A stretch of DNA of 64,000 nt from Agathobaculum butyriciproducens (GCA_003096535.1 QEKJ01000008.1:38651-102650), one strand, 5' to 3'. Numbered from the stretch's first letter, positions 26,429-36,015 are shown. Numbers and translations: made by a program. Notes: generated by a model from the letters alone, not told the origin.

Positions 26429-29218
26429 ATGCTACGATTTACGCTCAATGGCACACAAATTGAAATAGAAGACGGTGAAAACCGCACATTGCTCGAATAT
26501 CTCCGCAATGTAAAGTGCATGAAGGGCACAAAAGAAGCCTGCAGCACCGGTCACTGCGGCGCGTGCAGCGTGCTGGTGGACGGCAGGCTGACGCGCTCAT
26601 GCGTGACGCTCGTGCGCCGACTGGACGGCAAAGCCGTTGAGACCATCGAAAACGCACCGAACGACACCATGCTGCAGGTGATTCAGCACTCGTTTCTCGA
26701 TGTCGGCGCTGTGCAGTGCGGCTTCTGCACACCGGGCATGGTCATGGCGACAAAGGCGCTGCTGCTGCACTATCCGGCCCCGACCGAGCCGGAAATCTGC
26801 GACGGGCTGAAAAACAACTACTGTCGCTGCACCGGCTACGTCAAAATTATCGAGGCGGTCAAGCTGGCAGCAGCGCGGCTGCGCGGGGAAGATCCGGATA
26901 TCGACAGCTTCCGCAGCCACGAAAGCACGGTTATTGTGGTCGGGGAAAATCAGGTCGTGCCCGAAATCACCGGTTCCGCAGTCGGCAAGTCGATCTGGGA
27001 TGTGGACGGCATGGACAAGACCGGCGGCAAACTGAAATTCTGCGACGACCTCACCGCTGAGGACATCGGCGCGGATACCCTGCTGCACGGTGCGTTCGTC
27101 TGGGCGCCGGCACCGCACGCAAAGATCAACACGGTGGACTACTCCGCCGCCGAACAGGCGGAAGGTGTGATGCGCATCGTGACGGCGGCTGACGTGCCCG
27201 GCATGAACAAGGTCGGCACATGGACGCCGGAGCAGCCGGTCTTTTGCACGGATGAGGTGCGGTTTCTCGGTGACCATCTGGCGCTGGTTGTCGCGGATAC
27301 GGCGGCGCACGCGAGAGCGGCCGTCAAGCTGGTCAAAATCGACTATGAAGAACTGCCCGGTATCTACACCATGGCGGACGGCTACCGCCAAAACAGCTTC
27401 ATCGTGCACACCGGCCGCGTCAGCGGCGATGTGGAGCAGGCAAAGCAGCGGACGGATATCGTCAAGCTCAACGTCTCCAAGGATATTGAGCCGCAGGAGC
27501 ACGCCTGCATGGAGCCTGTTTCGGCTATCGGCATGGTGCAGGACGGCAAAACGATCCTCTATTCCTGCACACAGGCGCCGTTCGAGATCCGCAGTATGCT
27601 GGCAAAGATTCTGGACAAGCCAGAGGAGGATATCCGCGTTATCGTGACACCGCTCGGCGGCGGCTTCGGTAAAAAATGCGACTCATTTCTCGAAGCACCG
27701 GCGGTTGTTGCCGCTCACGCCTGCGGCAAGCCGGTTAAGATTACGCTGACGCGCAAGGAGGATTTGATCCTCACCACCAAACGCCACGGCTACCATACGG
27801 ATTACGAGATCGGCTTTACGCCGGACGGCAAGTTCCAGTATCTGGACTGCCGCATGTTTTCGGACGGCGGCCCGTACGAATGCGAAAGCTACGGCACGCT
27901 GATGACCGGCGCGCTGATGAGCGGCGGCCCGTACATCATTCCCAATGTCAAGGTGGAAGGCTCGGCGATCCGCAACAATAATCTGCAGGGCGGCGCGTTC
28001 CGCGGCTACGGTATCAATCAGGCGGCGATCTCCATTGAAACTGCGATGGACATGATGGCGGAAAAGCTGGATATCGACCCGTTCGAGCTGCGCCGGCGCA
28101 ATGCCGTCTATCCGGGTGCGACCTCAGTCGGCGGTGAGGTGCTCAAATACAGCATGGGTATGATAGATACCATCAATCAATGCGAAAAAAGCCTGAAAAA
28201 GGCGCTCAAGGAGTACGAAGGACAGTATCCCAAGGGCAGTAAGGTGCTCGGCTGGGGAATGGCCTCGGGATTCAAGAATGTCGGCGTCGGCAAGGGCATC
28301 TTCACCGATGACGGTGCGTGCAAGCTGATTCTGCAGGGTGACGGCCATCTGCACATGATCGTTTCCGGCACGGATATGGGACAGGGCTTCCGTACCGCCA
28401 TGACGCAGATCGCGGCGGAAACGCTGGACATGGATATAGGGAATATCTTCATCACGAACGGCGACACCGAGCTGACCATCCCGACCGGCGAGTCGGTTTC
28501 CGAGCGGCAGACGCTGTGCGGCGGCCGTGCGGTATATGAGGCGTGTGTCAAGCTCAAGCAGGATTTAGACAGCCGTCCATGGCAGCCGGGCGAGGAACGC
28601 CGCGCGGAATATTACTATGCCTCCGACCCGTGCTTTGCCATCGGTGATTTTGAGGGTGCAAAGCAGCGCGGTGCAAAATACCGCAATTTTCCGGCGTATG
28701 CGTATGCCACGCAGGCCGCCATTGTCGAGGTGGACAAAGAAACCGGCGAGGTCCGGCTGCTCAAAATCATCGCGGCGCACGATGTCGGCCGCGCCATCAA
28801 TCCGCATATCATCGAGGGTCAGATGCACGGCTCGTGCTCGATGGGACAGGGCTACGCACTGACCGAGGGATATCCGACGAAAAACGGCTATCCGGTCAAG
28901 ACGCTGTACCGTCAGCTGGGTCTGCCGCGCGCCGAGGATACGCCGGATTACGAGATCATTTTAATCGAGGACCCGGAACCGCAGGGCCCGTTCGGCGCGA
29001 AAGGCATTTCCGAGGTTGCGACCGTGCCCGTCACACCGGCTATCCTGAACGCCGTGTCGCGTGCCATCGGCGTGCGCATCAATAAGGTGCCTGCGTCGCC
29101 CGAAGTCGTGCGCGAAGCCATCCGCACCGGCAAGTGTGAGGTGCCAACCATGGAGCAGCAGCTTCAGGCGCTCGAAAAGGATTGCGAATGTCACCGTCCG
29201 TCGGACGGTGTACAGTGA
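26429..29218 (+). CDS. Fused Fe-S/molybdopterin hydroxylase (xanthine dehydrogenase/aldehyde oxidoreductase family)
   Basis: A 929-residue fusion of the small and large subunits of a molybdenum hydroxylase. Residues 1-160 hold two [2Fe-2S] domains: ACSTGHCGACSVLVDG is the plant-type cluster; QCGFCTPGMV and NNYCRCTGY form the second. The rest is the molybdopterin part, with TPLGGGFGKKCD, GGAFRGYGINQA, SGTDMGQGFRTA and GPFGAKGISEVATVPV, the last with the conserved Glu-containing region. No FAD domain is present, as in Desulfovibrio Mop, so electrons must go to a separate carrier. It would hydroxylate an N-heterocycle or aldehyde. AGGAGGG precedes the ATG, and a terminator ends the cluster. Confidence 0.88.
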   Translation: MLRFTLNGTQIEIEDGENRTLLEYLRNVKCMKGTKEACSTGHCGACSVLVDGRLTRSCVTLVRRLDGKAVETIENAPNDTMLQVIQHSFLDVGAVQCGFCTPGMVMATKALLLHYPAPTEPEICDGLKNNYCRCTGYVKIIEAVKLAAARLRGEDPDIDSFRSHESTVIVVGENQVVPEITGSAVGKSIWDVDGMDKTGGKLKFCDDLTAEDIGADTLLHGAFVWAPAPHAKINTVDYSAAEQAEGVMRIVTAADVPGMNKVGTWTPEQPVFCTDEVRFLGDHLALVVADTAAHARAAVKLVKIDYEELPGIYTMADGYRQNSFIVHTGRVSGDVEQAKQRTDIVKLNVSKDIEPQEHACMEPVSAIGMVQDGKTILYSCTQAPFEIRSMLAKILDKPEEDIRVIVTPLGGGFGKKCDSFLEAPAVVAAHACGKPVKITLTRKEDLILTTKRHGYHTDYEIGFTPDGKFQYLDCRMFSDGGPYECESYGTLMTGALMSGGPYIIPNVKVEGSAIRNNNLQGGAFRGYGINQAAISIETAMDMMAEKLDIDPFELRRRNAVYPGATSVGGEVLKYSMGMIDTINQCEKSLKKALKEYEGQYPKGSKVLGWGMASGFKNVGVGKGIFTDDGACKLILQGDGHLHMIVSGTDMGQGFRTAMTQIAAETLDMDIGNIFITNGDTELTIPTGESVSERQTLCGGRAVYEACVKLKQDLDSRPWQPGEERRAEYYYASDPCFAIGDFEGAKQRGAKYRNFPAYAYATQAAIVEVDKETGEVRLLKIIAAHDVGRAINPHIIEGQMHGSCSMGQGYALTEGYPTKNGYPVKTLYRQLGLPRAEDTPDYEIILIEDPEPQGPFGAKGISEVATVPVTPAILNAVSRAIGVRINKVPASPEVVREAIRTGKCEVPTMEQQLQALEKDCECHRPSDGVQ

Positions 29219-29271
29219 AATTTCTTGTCGTTGTTTACAATGACAGTCGAAACAGCATCACCACCTATAGC

Positions 29272-29318
29272 GCAAAGACCCGGAATCTTTTTCGGAAGAT
29301 TCCGGGTCTTTGCCGTTT
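29272..29318. terminator. Strong bidirectional terminator
   Basis: An 18-base perfect stem (GCAAAGACCCGGAATCTT and complement) with a six-base loop separates the convergent hydroxylase and ketopantoate reductase genes. Confidence 0.85.
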
Positions 29319-30275
29319 TCACTTATTTTCCGTCTGTTTTTTTACCGCCTCTGCGATTTTGCGATACTCCGGCACGTCCACGCCGTACTGCTCCGCCAGA
29401 CGCACAACCTGATAAATCAAACCATCCACCTCGGACTGCTTGCCGGCTTCCATATCGCGCTGCATAGAGGTAGACGCGGTCGGTGCAAGCGCATCCAGAA
29501 TGCGCAGGTTGCGCTCGACCAGCTCCCCCGGCCTGCTCTCCAGCGGAATACCCATCTTGTCCGCCAGCGCAACGACCTCTTTTATCAGGCTCACAAAGCT
29601 GTCGCGCACCTCGCCCGGATGCTGCATTTCCGCAGCTTTCGCGTGATAATACTGTCCGCAGGCCGCATTCGGCGACACATACGCAAATTTGAGCAGCGTG
29701 TCGCGCTCGACATACGGAGAATAAACCGGGTCGATCCCGGCGTTTTTGAGGTCAGTCTCGACCTGCTGCAGCACCGGATGATCGGTCTTGTGGCTCGGCA
29801 GTCCGTACACGATACGGCAGATCGCACCGTGCTTCTGAATGACGCCCGGCGCAATCCTGTTGGCCGAAATGTAGATGCAGCCGTCCGTGACGAGCAGCTC
29901 AGGCAGCTCCGCCTGCAGGGCACGGCCCGTGCCGTAGATATTGAGCACCGGAATAACTACCGTGTCCCTGCCTGCTGCCTTGCGGATGAACGGCACGGTA
30001 TCCGCGAGAGAGTATCCCTTGACACACACGAAAATCACATCCGGCGCGGAAGCGCCCTGCTCCCTCGCGGCAAGAAAGCCGTCCATGTCGATCGCCTTGA
30101 CCGGAATGCTCTCGCGCTCATTTTCTCCGGATACAAGCGTCAAGCCGTGCTCCTGCAGGACCGCAAGATGCTTTCCGCGTGCAATAAGTGTGGTATCCGC
30201 ACCGGATTTGCTCAAATACGCGCCTACCGGTCCGCCAACGCCACCGGCACCGATAATCATATAACGCAGCTTCAT
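29319..30275 (-). CDS. Ketopantoate reductase family protein (PanE/ApbA)
   Basis: NADPH-dependent reductase of 318 residues. MIIGAGGVGGPVGAYLSKSG is the N-terminal dinucleotide fold. FVCVKGYSL near residue 74 carries the conserved VK, and a C-terminal helical domain with SFVSLIKEVVALADKMG follows. The family reduces 2-dehydropantoate to pantoate for coenzyme A synthesis, but many members act on other 2-keto or beta-keto acids, and no pan gene lies nearby. ATG 30275 has GGAGG eight bases upstream; the longer frame from 30335 would cover the promoter. Confidence 0.82.
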   Translation of the reverse strand: MKLRYMIIGAGGVGGPVGAYLSKSGADTTLIARGKHLAVLQEHGLTLVSGENERESIPVKAIDMDGFLAAREQGASAPDVIFVCVKGYSLADTVPFIRKAAGRDTVVIPVLNIYGTGRALQAELPELLVTDGCIYISANRIAPGVIQKHGAICRIVYGLPSHKTDHPVLQQVETDLKNAGIDPVYSPYVERDTLLKFAYVSPNAACGQYYHAKAAEMQHPGEVRDSFVSLIKEVVALADKMGIPLESRPGELVERNLRILDALAPTASTSMQRDMEAGKQSEVDGLIYQVVRLAEQYGVDVPEYRKIAEAVKKQTENK

Positions 30276-30303
30276 CCTCTGTTCCTCCGATTGCTTTTTC
30301 TGC

Positions 30304-30346
30304 ATTATAGCACAAAATCGGCAATGTATCCACAAGTCTGTGGATA
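30304..30346 (-). promoter_or_regulatory. Promoter of the ketopantoate reductase gene with a dyad at -35
   Basis: On the minus strand TGCTATAAT is an extended -10 element (TATAAT at 30304-30309). The perfect 20-base dyad TATCCACA-AGTC-TGTGGATA (30327-30346) occupies the -35 position. Each half also resembles a DnaA box with one mismatch. Confidence 0.5.
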
Positions 30347-30380
30347 TCTCTGTGAAGCGCGTGATTCTCCGCTTCTGTCA

Positions 30381-30409
30381 TTGCATCTGTTCCCTTTTCA
30401 CGATATAAT
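30381..30409 (+). promoter_or_regulatory. Promoter of the hybrid sensor kinase gene
   Basis: TTGCAT and TATAAT are exactly 17 bases apart, about 75 bases before the ATG at 30484. Confidence 0.65.
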
Positions 30410-30483
30410 GATTTTATATATAACTTTCTCACCTGTCTAATTTGTTCGACAAAATTCGACAGCCTGCAAGGAGGTCATTGCAC

Positions 30484-33400
30484 ATGGCTGGCAAACCCCA
30501 AAAGAAAAGCACCGGCATCGTCAACGCCGCCATTGGCGCGCTGGCAGTCGTGCTGGCTATATTGATTGTCTGGATGATGAACCTCGTTTCCGGTATTCAG
30601 GGCACCGCGCGTATCATCAACTACGCCGGACTCGTGCGCGGCAAGACCCAGCGTATCGTCAAGCTGGAAATCTCCGGTCAGCCGCAGGACGGCATGATCG
30701 CAGATATTGACGCGTTTATCGACGGACTGCGCTTCGGCAGCGACGAGCTCAGCCTCGTGCGGCTGAACAATGATGCCTTCCAAAGCAAAATGCAGGAGCT
30801 GGATGACTATTTTCAAGCACTCAAGCAGGAGATCGGCCGCGTGCGCGCAGTCGGCTCAAATAACACAGACATCATTCCCATCAGCGAAACCTTTTTCGGC
30901 ATCTGCGACGACGCGACCGGTCTGGCGGAGGCGTACTCGCAGCGCAAGGCAACCTCGCTTTCCGCTCTGGAGAAGTACATCACAGCGGATATCGTTGTGC
31001 TCATGCTGCTGATCGGCTACCAGCTGTTTCAGGCGCTGCATACGGCTGCGATGAACCGCGCTCTGCAGCATAAGGTCTATCTAGATGCCGCGACCGGCCT
31101 GCCCAACAAGAACAAGTGCGAGGAGCTGCTCGACGATCCGACGCCGCCTGCGCCAGAAACCGGCGTGTGCAGCTTTGACCTGAATAATCTGCGCCGCATC
31201 AACAACAGCATGGGTCATGAGGCCGGTGACGCATACATCCGGCGATTTGCGGTCGCGCTGCGTGCGGCCATGCCCGAGGAGCATTTTGTCGGCCGTACAG
31301 GCGGCGATGAGTTCCTCGCGATAACGCACGGACCGGATGCCGATGCGCTTCAGAAATTACTCTCCCATGTTCGTAAACAGCTTGCTGAGGATTCCCGACA
31401 GCATCCGGATACACCGCTCAGCTATGCGGCCGGCTTTGCGCTTGCATCGGACAATCCGGACAGCAATATGCGCGATCTGTTTGACCTTGCGGACAAAAAC
31501 ATGTACATCAACAAAAACCACGTCAAGCGCGAGGAAGCCGCCGCCGAAAAGCGGCTGGATTTTCAGCTGCTGAAGCAGGTCAACCGCCTGCACCGCAGCT
31601 TTTCCGACTGTCTGTACTGCGATGCGCATCTGGACACCTACCGCACCATCCGCGCATGCGAGAGCTTTTTTCTGGCATCGGACGGCAGCTACACCGGCGC
31701 CGTCGAGCAGATTGCCGAGGAACAGGCTGCTAAAAGCGAGCGCAGCCGCGTCCGTTCTGCGCTGCAGCTTGACGTACTGCAGCGCAGCCTGCATAGCGCA
31801 GAGGATACCCTCGAACTGCAGTACAACGCGGCCGAGGAAAGCCGCTACAGCCGTTTGACCGTTCTTCCGATTGACTGGGATGAAGCCGGTGTGCTGCACC
31901 ACTTTATCCTCGCGTTCGAGACCATCCGGCTGAACGCCGACCAAGCCATCGACCCGAAGGAGCAGCTGACGCTGTACTACGAGCAGCTAAAGCAGTCTAT
32001 CCTTGAGAACGACAGCTATGTGGACGCGCTGCTCGATATGGCGGGCACAATCTACACGGTAAACCTCACGCGCGACACCCTCGAGCGCAACATTTCACCT
32101 GCGGGCAAGAGCGATTCGGACCGGGCGCTGTTCCTTGACTACCCGCTTCCCTGCTCCTACCGCGACTACTGCGACGAGTACCGCAAGCGCGTCACACCGG
32201 CAACACTCGGCAGCTACCGCACGGCAGATACCAGTGCCCGTCTGCTCAAGCGCTTTGCCGCCGGTGAAAAACACATCACGGTGGAATACTGCGTGCAGGA
32301 GGATGACGGCGCTATCCGCTGGGTACAGAAAACCGTGCTGATGACGCAGACCACCGTGTTTGATCCGGAAATCAATGCCGAAATGCCGATGGTCACGGCG
32401 ATTATCCTGCTGCAGGATACCTCGCAGATGCACGCCCGCGACGAGCAAGAGAACGCCCGTCTGCAGGCCGCCTTCGATGAAATGCGTATTGCGAACCGCA
32501 CCAAAACCGAATTTCTCTCGCACATGAGTCACGATATCCGCACACCGCTCAACGGCATTATCGGTCTGCTGCAGGTGGACGAAACCCACTTTGATGACAA
32601 GGCGCTGCTGCTGGAAAATCACAAAAAAATGCAGATTTCCGCCAATCACTTGCTGTCGCTCATCAACGATGTGCTGCAGATGAGCAAGCTGGAGGAGGGC
32701 ACGACCGTCCTTACGCACGAGCGCATCAGTCTGGTGGAGCTGACCCGCGATATCATTACCATCATCATCGGCCGCGCCGAAGAAGCCGGCATTAAGTGGG
32801 AGTACGAAAAGGACAAATCTATCATTCCGTATCCGTATATTTACGGCAGTCCGCTGCATCTGCGGCAGATTTTCCTCAATATTTACAGCAACTGCATCAA
32901 ATACAACCGTCCCGGCGGTAAAATCACCACCCATACGGACTCGCTCGGTGAACAGGACGGCAAATGCACCTATCGCTGGACGATTTCGGATACGGGTATC
33001 GGCATGAGTCCGGACTTTGTTGACCATATTTTTGAACCGTTCACGCAGGAAAAGCAGGACGCGCGCAACTATTATCACGGCACCGGTCTCGGCATGACCA
33101 TCACCAAGGAGCTTGTCGACCGGATGGGCGGCTCGATTACGGTCACGAGTCAGCTTGGTGTCGGCTCCACCTTTGTAATCACTTTGCCGTTTGAAATTGC
33201 ACCGTCTCCTGAGCAGACACCGGACGCACATGCCGCGCCGGATATCAGCATTGCAGGCTGCAAGCTGCTGCTCGTCGAGGACAATGCGCTCAACGCCGAA
33301 ATCGCACAGATTCTGCTGACCGACGAAGGAGCGACCGTAACTGTCGTCACGGATGGCAAACAGGCTGTGGAGATCGTGCAGAACAATCCACCGGACACAT

Positions 33401-33660
33401 TCGACGCGGTTCTCATGGATGTGATGATGCCTGTGATGAACGGCATTGACGCTGCGAAGACCATTCGCTCGCTCAACCGACCGGACGCGAAAACGCTGCC
33501 CATCATCGCCATGACCGCAAACGCCTTTTACGAGGATGCACAGAAGTGCCTCGCCGCAGGCATGAATGCCCATCTGGCAAAGCCGCTGCAGATAAAGAAG
33601 GTCAAGCAGACGATCGCCGAATGGGTGAAAAATAACCGAACTGCAAAAAAGGACGCGTAA
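30484..33660 (+). CDS. Hybrid sensor histidine kinase with internal GGDEF domain and receiver
   Basis: A 1,058-residue membrane signalling protein. TM1 is near residues 12-34, a helical extracytoplasmic region of about 125 residues follows, and TM2 is near 163-183. A GGDEF domain comes next (about 195-340) with intact GGDEF at 273-277. A PAS-like and linker region (about 340-665) precedes the HisKA box FLSHMSHDIRTPLNG with phospho-accepting His683. An ATPase domain (N box IYSNCIKYN, G1 DTGIGMSP, G2 GTGLGM) and a C-terminal receiver with Asp979 in LMDVMMP complete the chain. ATG 30484 is chosen for AAGGAGG nine bases upstream. No cognate output gene is adjacent. Confidence 0.88.
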   Translation: MAGKPQKKSTGIVNAAIGALAVVLAILIVWMMNLVSGIQGTARIINYAGLVRGKTQRIVKLEISGQPQDGMIADIDAFIDGLRFGSDELSLVRLNNDAFQSKMQELDDYFQALKQEIGRVRAVGSNNTDIIPISETFFGICDDATGLAEAYSQRKATSLSALEKYITADIVVLMLLIGYQLFQALHTAAMNRALQHKVYLDAATGLPNKNKCEELLDDPTPPAPETGVCSFDLNNLRRINNSMGHEAGDAYIRRFAVALRAAMPEEHFVGRTGGDEFLAITHGPDADALQKLLSHVRKQLAEDSRQHPDTPLSYAAGFALASDNPDSNMRDLFDLADKNMYINKNHVKREEAAAEKRLDFQLLKQVNRLHRSFSDCLYCDAHLDTYRTIRACESFFLASDGSYTGAVEQIAEEQAAKSERSRVRSALQLDVLQRSLHSAEDTLELQYNAAEESRYSRLTVLPIDWDEAGVLHHFILAFETIRLNADQAIDPKEQLTLYYEQLKQSILENDSYVDALLDMAGTIYTVNLTRDTLERNISPAGKSDSDRALFLDYPLPCSYRDYCDEYRKRVTPATLGSYRTADTSARLLKRFAAGEKHITVEYCVQEDDGAIRWVQKTVLMTQTTVFDPEINAEMPMVTAIILLQDTSQMHARDEQENARLQAAFDEMRIANRTKTEFLSHMSHDIRTPLNGIIGLLQVDETHFDDKALLLENHKKMQISANHLLSLINDVLQMSKLEEGTTVLTHERISLVELTRDIITIIIGRAEEAGIKWEYEKDKSIIPYPYIYGSPLHLRQIFLNIYSNCIKYNRPGGKITTHTDSLGEQDGKCTYRWTISDTGIGMSPDFVDHIFEPFTQEKQDARNYYHGTGLGMTITKELVDRMGGSITVTSQLGVGSTFVITLPFEIAPSPEQTPDAHAAPDISIAGCKLLLVEDNALNAEIAQILLTDEGATVTVVTDGKQAVEIVQNNPPDTFDAVLMDVMMPVMNGIDAAKTIRSLNRPDAKTLPIIAMTANAFYEDAQKCLAAGMNAHLAKPLQIKKVKQTIAEWVKNNRTAKKDA

Positions 33661-33672
33661 AGCGTCCTTTTT
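33648..33672. terminator. Terminator overlapping the kinase stop codon
   Basis: AAAGGACGC pairs with GCGTCCTTT around GTAAA. The stem includes the last codons of the kinase and a T tract follows. The convergent VWA gene ends at its edge, so it may serve both. Confidence 0.75.
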
Positions 33673-34958
33673 CATTCTACAGATAACGCATCCTCGCTGA
33701 TTACCGCCCGAATCCCCCATGACGGCACCTTATCCGGATAGGCTTCGCCTTCAAGCATGACAAACGCCGCATCGTACTTCGGACGTTTTTTCGGGTAGAT
33801 GCCGAGTCCGTCCGTGAAGTACAGCAGGCCGCGCAGATGGCGGAACGCGCCTTCGGCATTTAAGCGGTCAACGTGCTCGAAAACCGGACGGAAATCGGTC
33901 GCAGACTGACCGATCAGTTCAAAATGCTCCATATATTCCGCAAGTTCCCGCGCATTTGTCACCTTTTTGTCCGAGCGCAGCTGATCATCGCACTGCAGAA
34001 TACGCAGATTGAAATGCCGGAAAAAGCTGGTGTTCTCCTGCAAAAGCTCATAGGTGCGGCTGAGGAACGCGCGCACGAGTTCACCGGAGGTGGACATCGA
34101 GGTATCGATGGCAATGACGAAATCCTCTATTTTCCGCACCTCCCGCGTCTCTAACGGCTCGATAAGCGGCATATTTCCGAAATGACGCAACCCGTAGGCG
34201 TAGTAGCCGTAGTCGAACGAATCCGCATCCACCGAGACCTCCTCCCGCAGAGCGGCAAACCGGCGCAGGAACGCGCGGAAATCAGTCGTTTTGCGGGTGG
34301 AAACGGCAAGCTGCTCCCGCACAGCCTGACCGCCTTCCGCCTTGTTCGCGAAAACCGTCTCCATCGCGGTCTGCGTGCGCTCGGCCTGCTGCTGCCAGCG
34401 GCGCTCCTGCTGATCGTCATCCTCCTTGTACCACAGCGTGTGCTCGTCTGTCGCAAACACGCGCGTGAGCGTGGCACAGTCATACGAATTCAGCCGCGTG
34501 CGGCGAAAGTGGCGATAGACCGCCTCAGCCGTCAGGACCGGCAGCTCGTCCCGCAGTTCACGGTAGATATTCTGCCGCCGAACTGACACCTTTTCCGCCT
34601 GCAGGCAGCGGTAATCCAGCGAATCCAGCATGCTTTCGACCGCAATATCGCACGACAGATCCCACAAATCGGCATCGCGTCCGCGTGTCTTTCCGGGATG
34701 GCGCAGCAGACAGTGGAACAGCGTGTGCAGATAGGCGCGGTTGACGTTCGCGCGGGAGCGCTCGTACTGCTGTGCCAGCCAGGCACCGCTGAAAAACAGC
34801 ACGCGCGTGTCGGTAGCGAGCGTGGGTGTATCGTAACCGTCTGCCGCAGGCAGTGCCGCCAGCGCGGAATCGAGGAACGGCAGGTTCATGTACAGTTCGG
34901 TGCGGGCGGAAAACAGGATTTCGCGTCCGATAGAAGTCCAGCGGGAGGACTGCGACAT
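33672..34958 (-). CDS. VWA-like/putative metallopeptidase domain protein (DUF2201 type)
   Basis: A 428-residue soluble protein with the layout of the DUF2201 family. The N-terminal metallopeptidase-like domain has HTLFHCLLRH near residue 76, and the C-terminal VWA-like domain begins FVIAIDTSMSTSG near residue 277, a MIDAS-type DxSxS. The middle is Arg/Gln-rich and probably helical. Members usually sit beside a MoxR-type AAA ATPase and act with it as chaperone-like remodelers; no ATPase gene is adjacent here. The start is placed at 34958 because GAGGTG lies nine bases upstream; two in-frame starts lie 9 and 12 bases earlier. Confidence 0.75.
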   Translation of the reverse strand: MSQSSRWTSIGREILFSARTELYMNLPFLDSALAALPAADGYDTPTLATDTRVLFFSGAWLAQQYERSRANVNRAYLHTLFHCLLRHPGKTRGRDADLWDLSCDIAVESMLDSLDYRCLQAEKVSVRRQNIYRELRDELPVLTAEAVYRHFRRTRLNSYDCATLTRVFATDEHTLWYKEDDDQQERRWQQQAERTQTAMETVFANKAEGGQAVREQLAVSTRKTTDFRAFLRRFAALREEVSVDADSFDYGYYAYGLRHFGNMPLIEPLETREVRKIEDFVIAIDTSMSTSGELVRAFLSRTYELLQENTSFFRHFNLRILQCDDQLRSDKKVTNARELAEYMEHFELIGQSATDFRPVFEHVDRLNAEGAFRHLRGLLYFTDGLGIYPKKRPKYDAAFVMLEGEAYPDKVPSWGIRAVISEDALSVE

Positions 34959-34990
34959 AGAAAACATCACCTCACAGGTTCATCTTGCAT

Positions 34991-35011
34991 CGTAGGGCGG
35001 GGTGCCCTACG
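34991..35011. repeat. Hairpin between the VWA and LRR genes
   Basis: CGTAGGGC and GCCCTACG form an eight-base stem with a GGGGT loop. There is no clear T tract, so it may be a processing or weak termination signal. Confidence 0.4.
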
Positions 35012-35040
35012 GATTTATTGATAACTTCTATATATTTATA

Positions 35041-36015
35041 TCATAATTCAAACGATTTGGCGCGTCCCTTGGACTGCGTTTTGCCGGCGGCTGACAGCAG
35101 AACGGACAGTGCGGCGGTCTGCTCTGCTTCGCGGGCAGACGTGCACGCGGCATCCACATCGGCGGCAGAGAGCACACCGAGCGACAGCAGGAAGGTCAAG
35201 GCAGCGGTCTCACCTGTCTTGGCGCAGGACTGCGCCAGATTGCCGCCGTGTGCGCGCAAAACCGTAAGATACTCCGCTTTTGCGGCATCCGAGATCGCAA
35301 ACGGTATGGCAAGCCGCCGCACGGCTACACGTGCCGCGACCGAAAAATCGTGCCGCTCGAGCAGTTCGCTCAGGGCAGCATCATACTGCCGAAAATTCAG
35401 CACACCGCTGTCAAAGCACTGACGGTAGCTGTATCCTGCACCGTGAATGCGCCGCTGAAAAATATGCGCCGGACTGAGGTCCTCCAGTTCCTCGACGTAC
35501 TCGGGGAACAGCAACCGCGCGTGCTCATCAAACCGCACATCGAGTTCTCCGGCGTACTCGCCGAGCAGCCTGGGCAGGCAGGTCGGCGCGGACGGCTCGG
35601 CGTGGATAACGACCTCGCGCACGCTCATGCAGTTCATCAGCGCACCGCCGCCGAACTCGCTGACGGAATCAGTCAGTTCGATGCGTTCAAGGTTTCGGCA
35701 GTTATAAAATGCATAACTGCCAACACTTTTTGCATCCTTCGGGAGCGTAACCGTGCGGATAGCCGCCGCATTGTGCTTCGGCTCCGTGCCGCCGCAGGTG
35801 ATACGGACAGCGAACGTGTCCTTGCCTGTCAGATCGGGGGCCCGCTCGCTGAGTACATACGCGCCGACCTCGGTAACAGGCACACCGTCTATCTCATCCG
35901 GCAGACGCACAATATCGTCCTGCGTTTCGCACCGCAAAAGCGCAATGCCGCCGCTCGCACTCCGCGAACAGGTCAGCCGCAGTTCGTTTTCGCCCTCGAT
36001 CACCCGCATTTGCAC
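35041..36015 (-). CDS. Leucine-rich-repeat (BspA-like LRR_5) protein
   Basis: A 324-residue protein without signal peptide. Residues about 40-150 carry BspA-type repeats: VTLPKDAKSVGSYAFYNCRNL and IELTDSVSEFGGGALMNC. The C-terminal half is helical and Ala-rich, with no recognised domain. It is upstream of the VWA gene on the same strand with an 82-base gap, so the two may be co-transcribed, suggesting a shared protein-interaction role. The start is GTG 36015 with AAAGGA close upstream; ATG 36009 is the alternative. Confidence 0.65.
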   Translation of the reverse strand: MQMRVIEGENELRLTCSRSASGGIALLRCETQDDIVRLPDEIDGVPVTEVGAYVLSERAPDLTGKDTFAVRITCGGTEPKHNAAAIRTVTLPKDAKSVGSYAFYNCRNLERIELTDSVSEFGGGALMNCMSVREVVIHAEPSAPTCLPRLLGEYAGELDVRFDEHARLLFPEYVEELEDLSPAHIFQRRIHGAGYSYRQCFDSGVLNFRQYDAALSELLERHDFSVAARVAVRRLAIPFAISDAAKAEYLTVLRAHGGNLAQSCAKTGETAALTFLLSLGVLSAADVDAACTSAREAEQTAALSVLLSAAGKTQSKGRAKSFEL

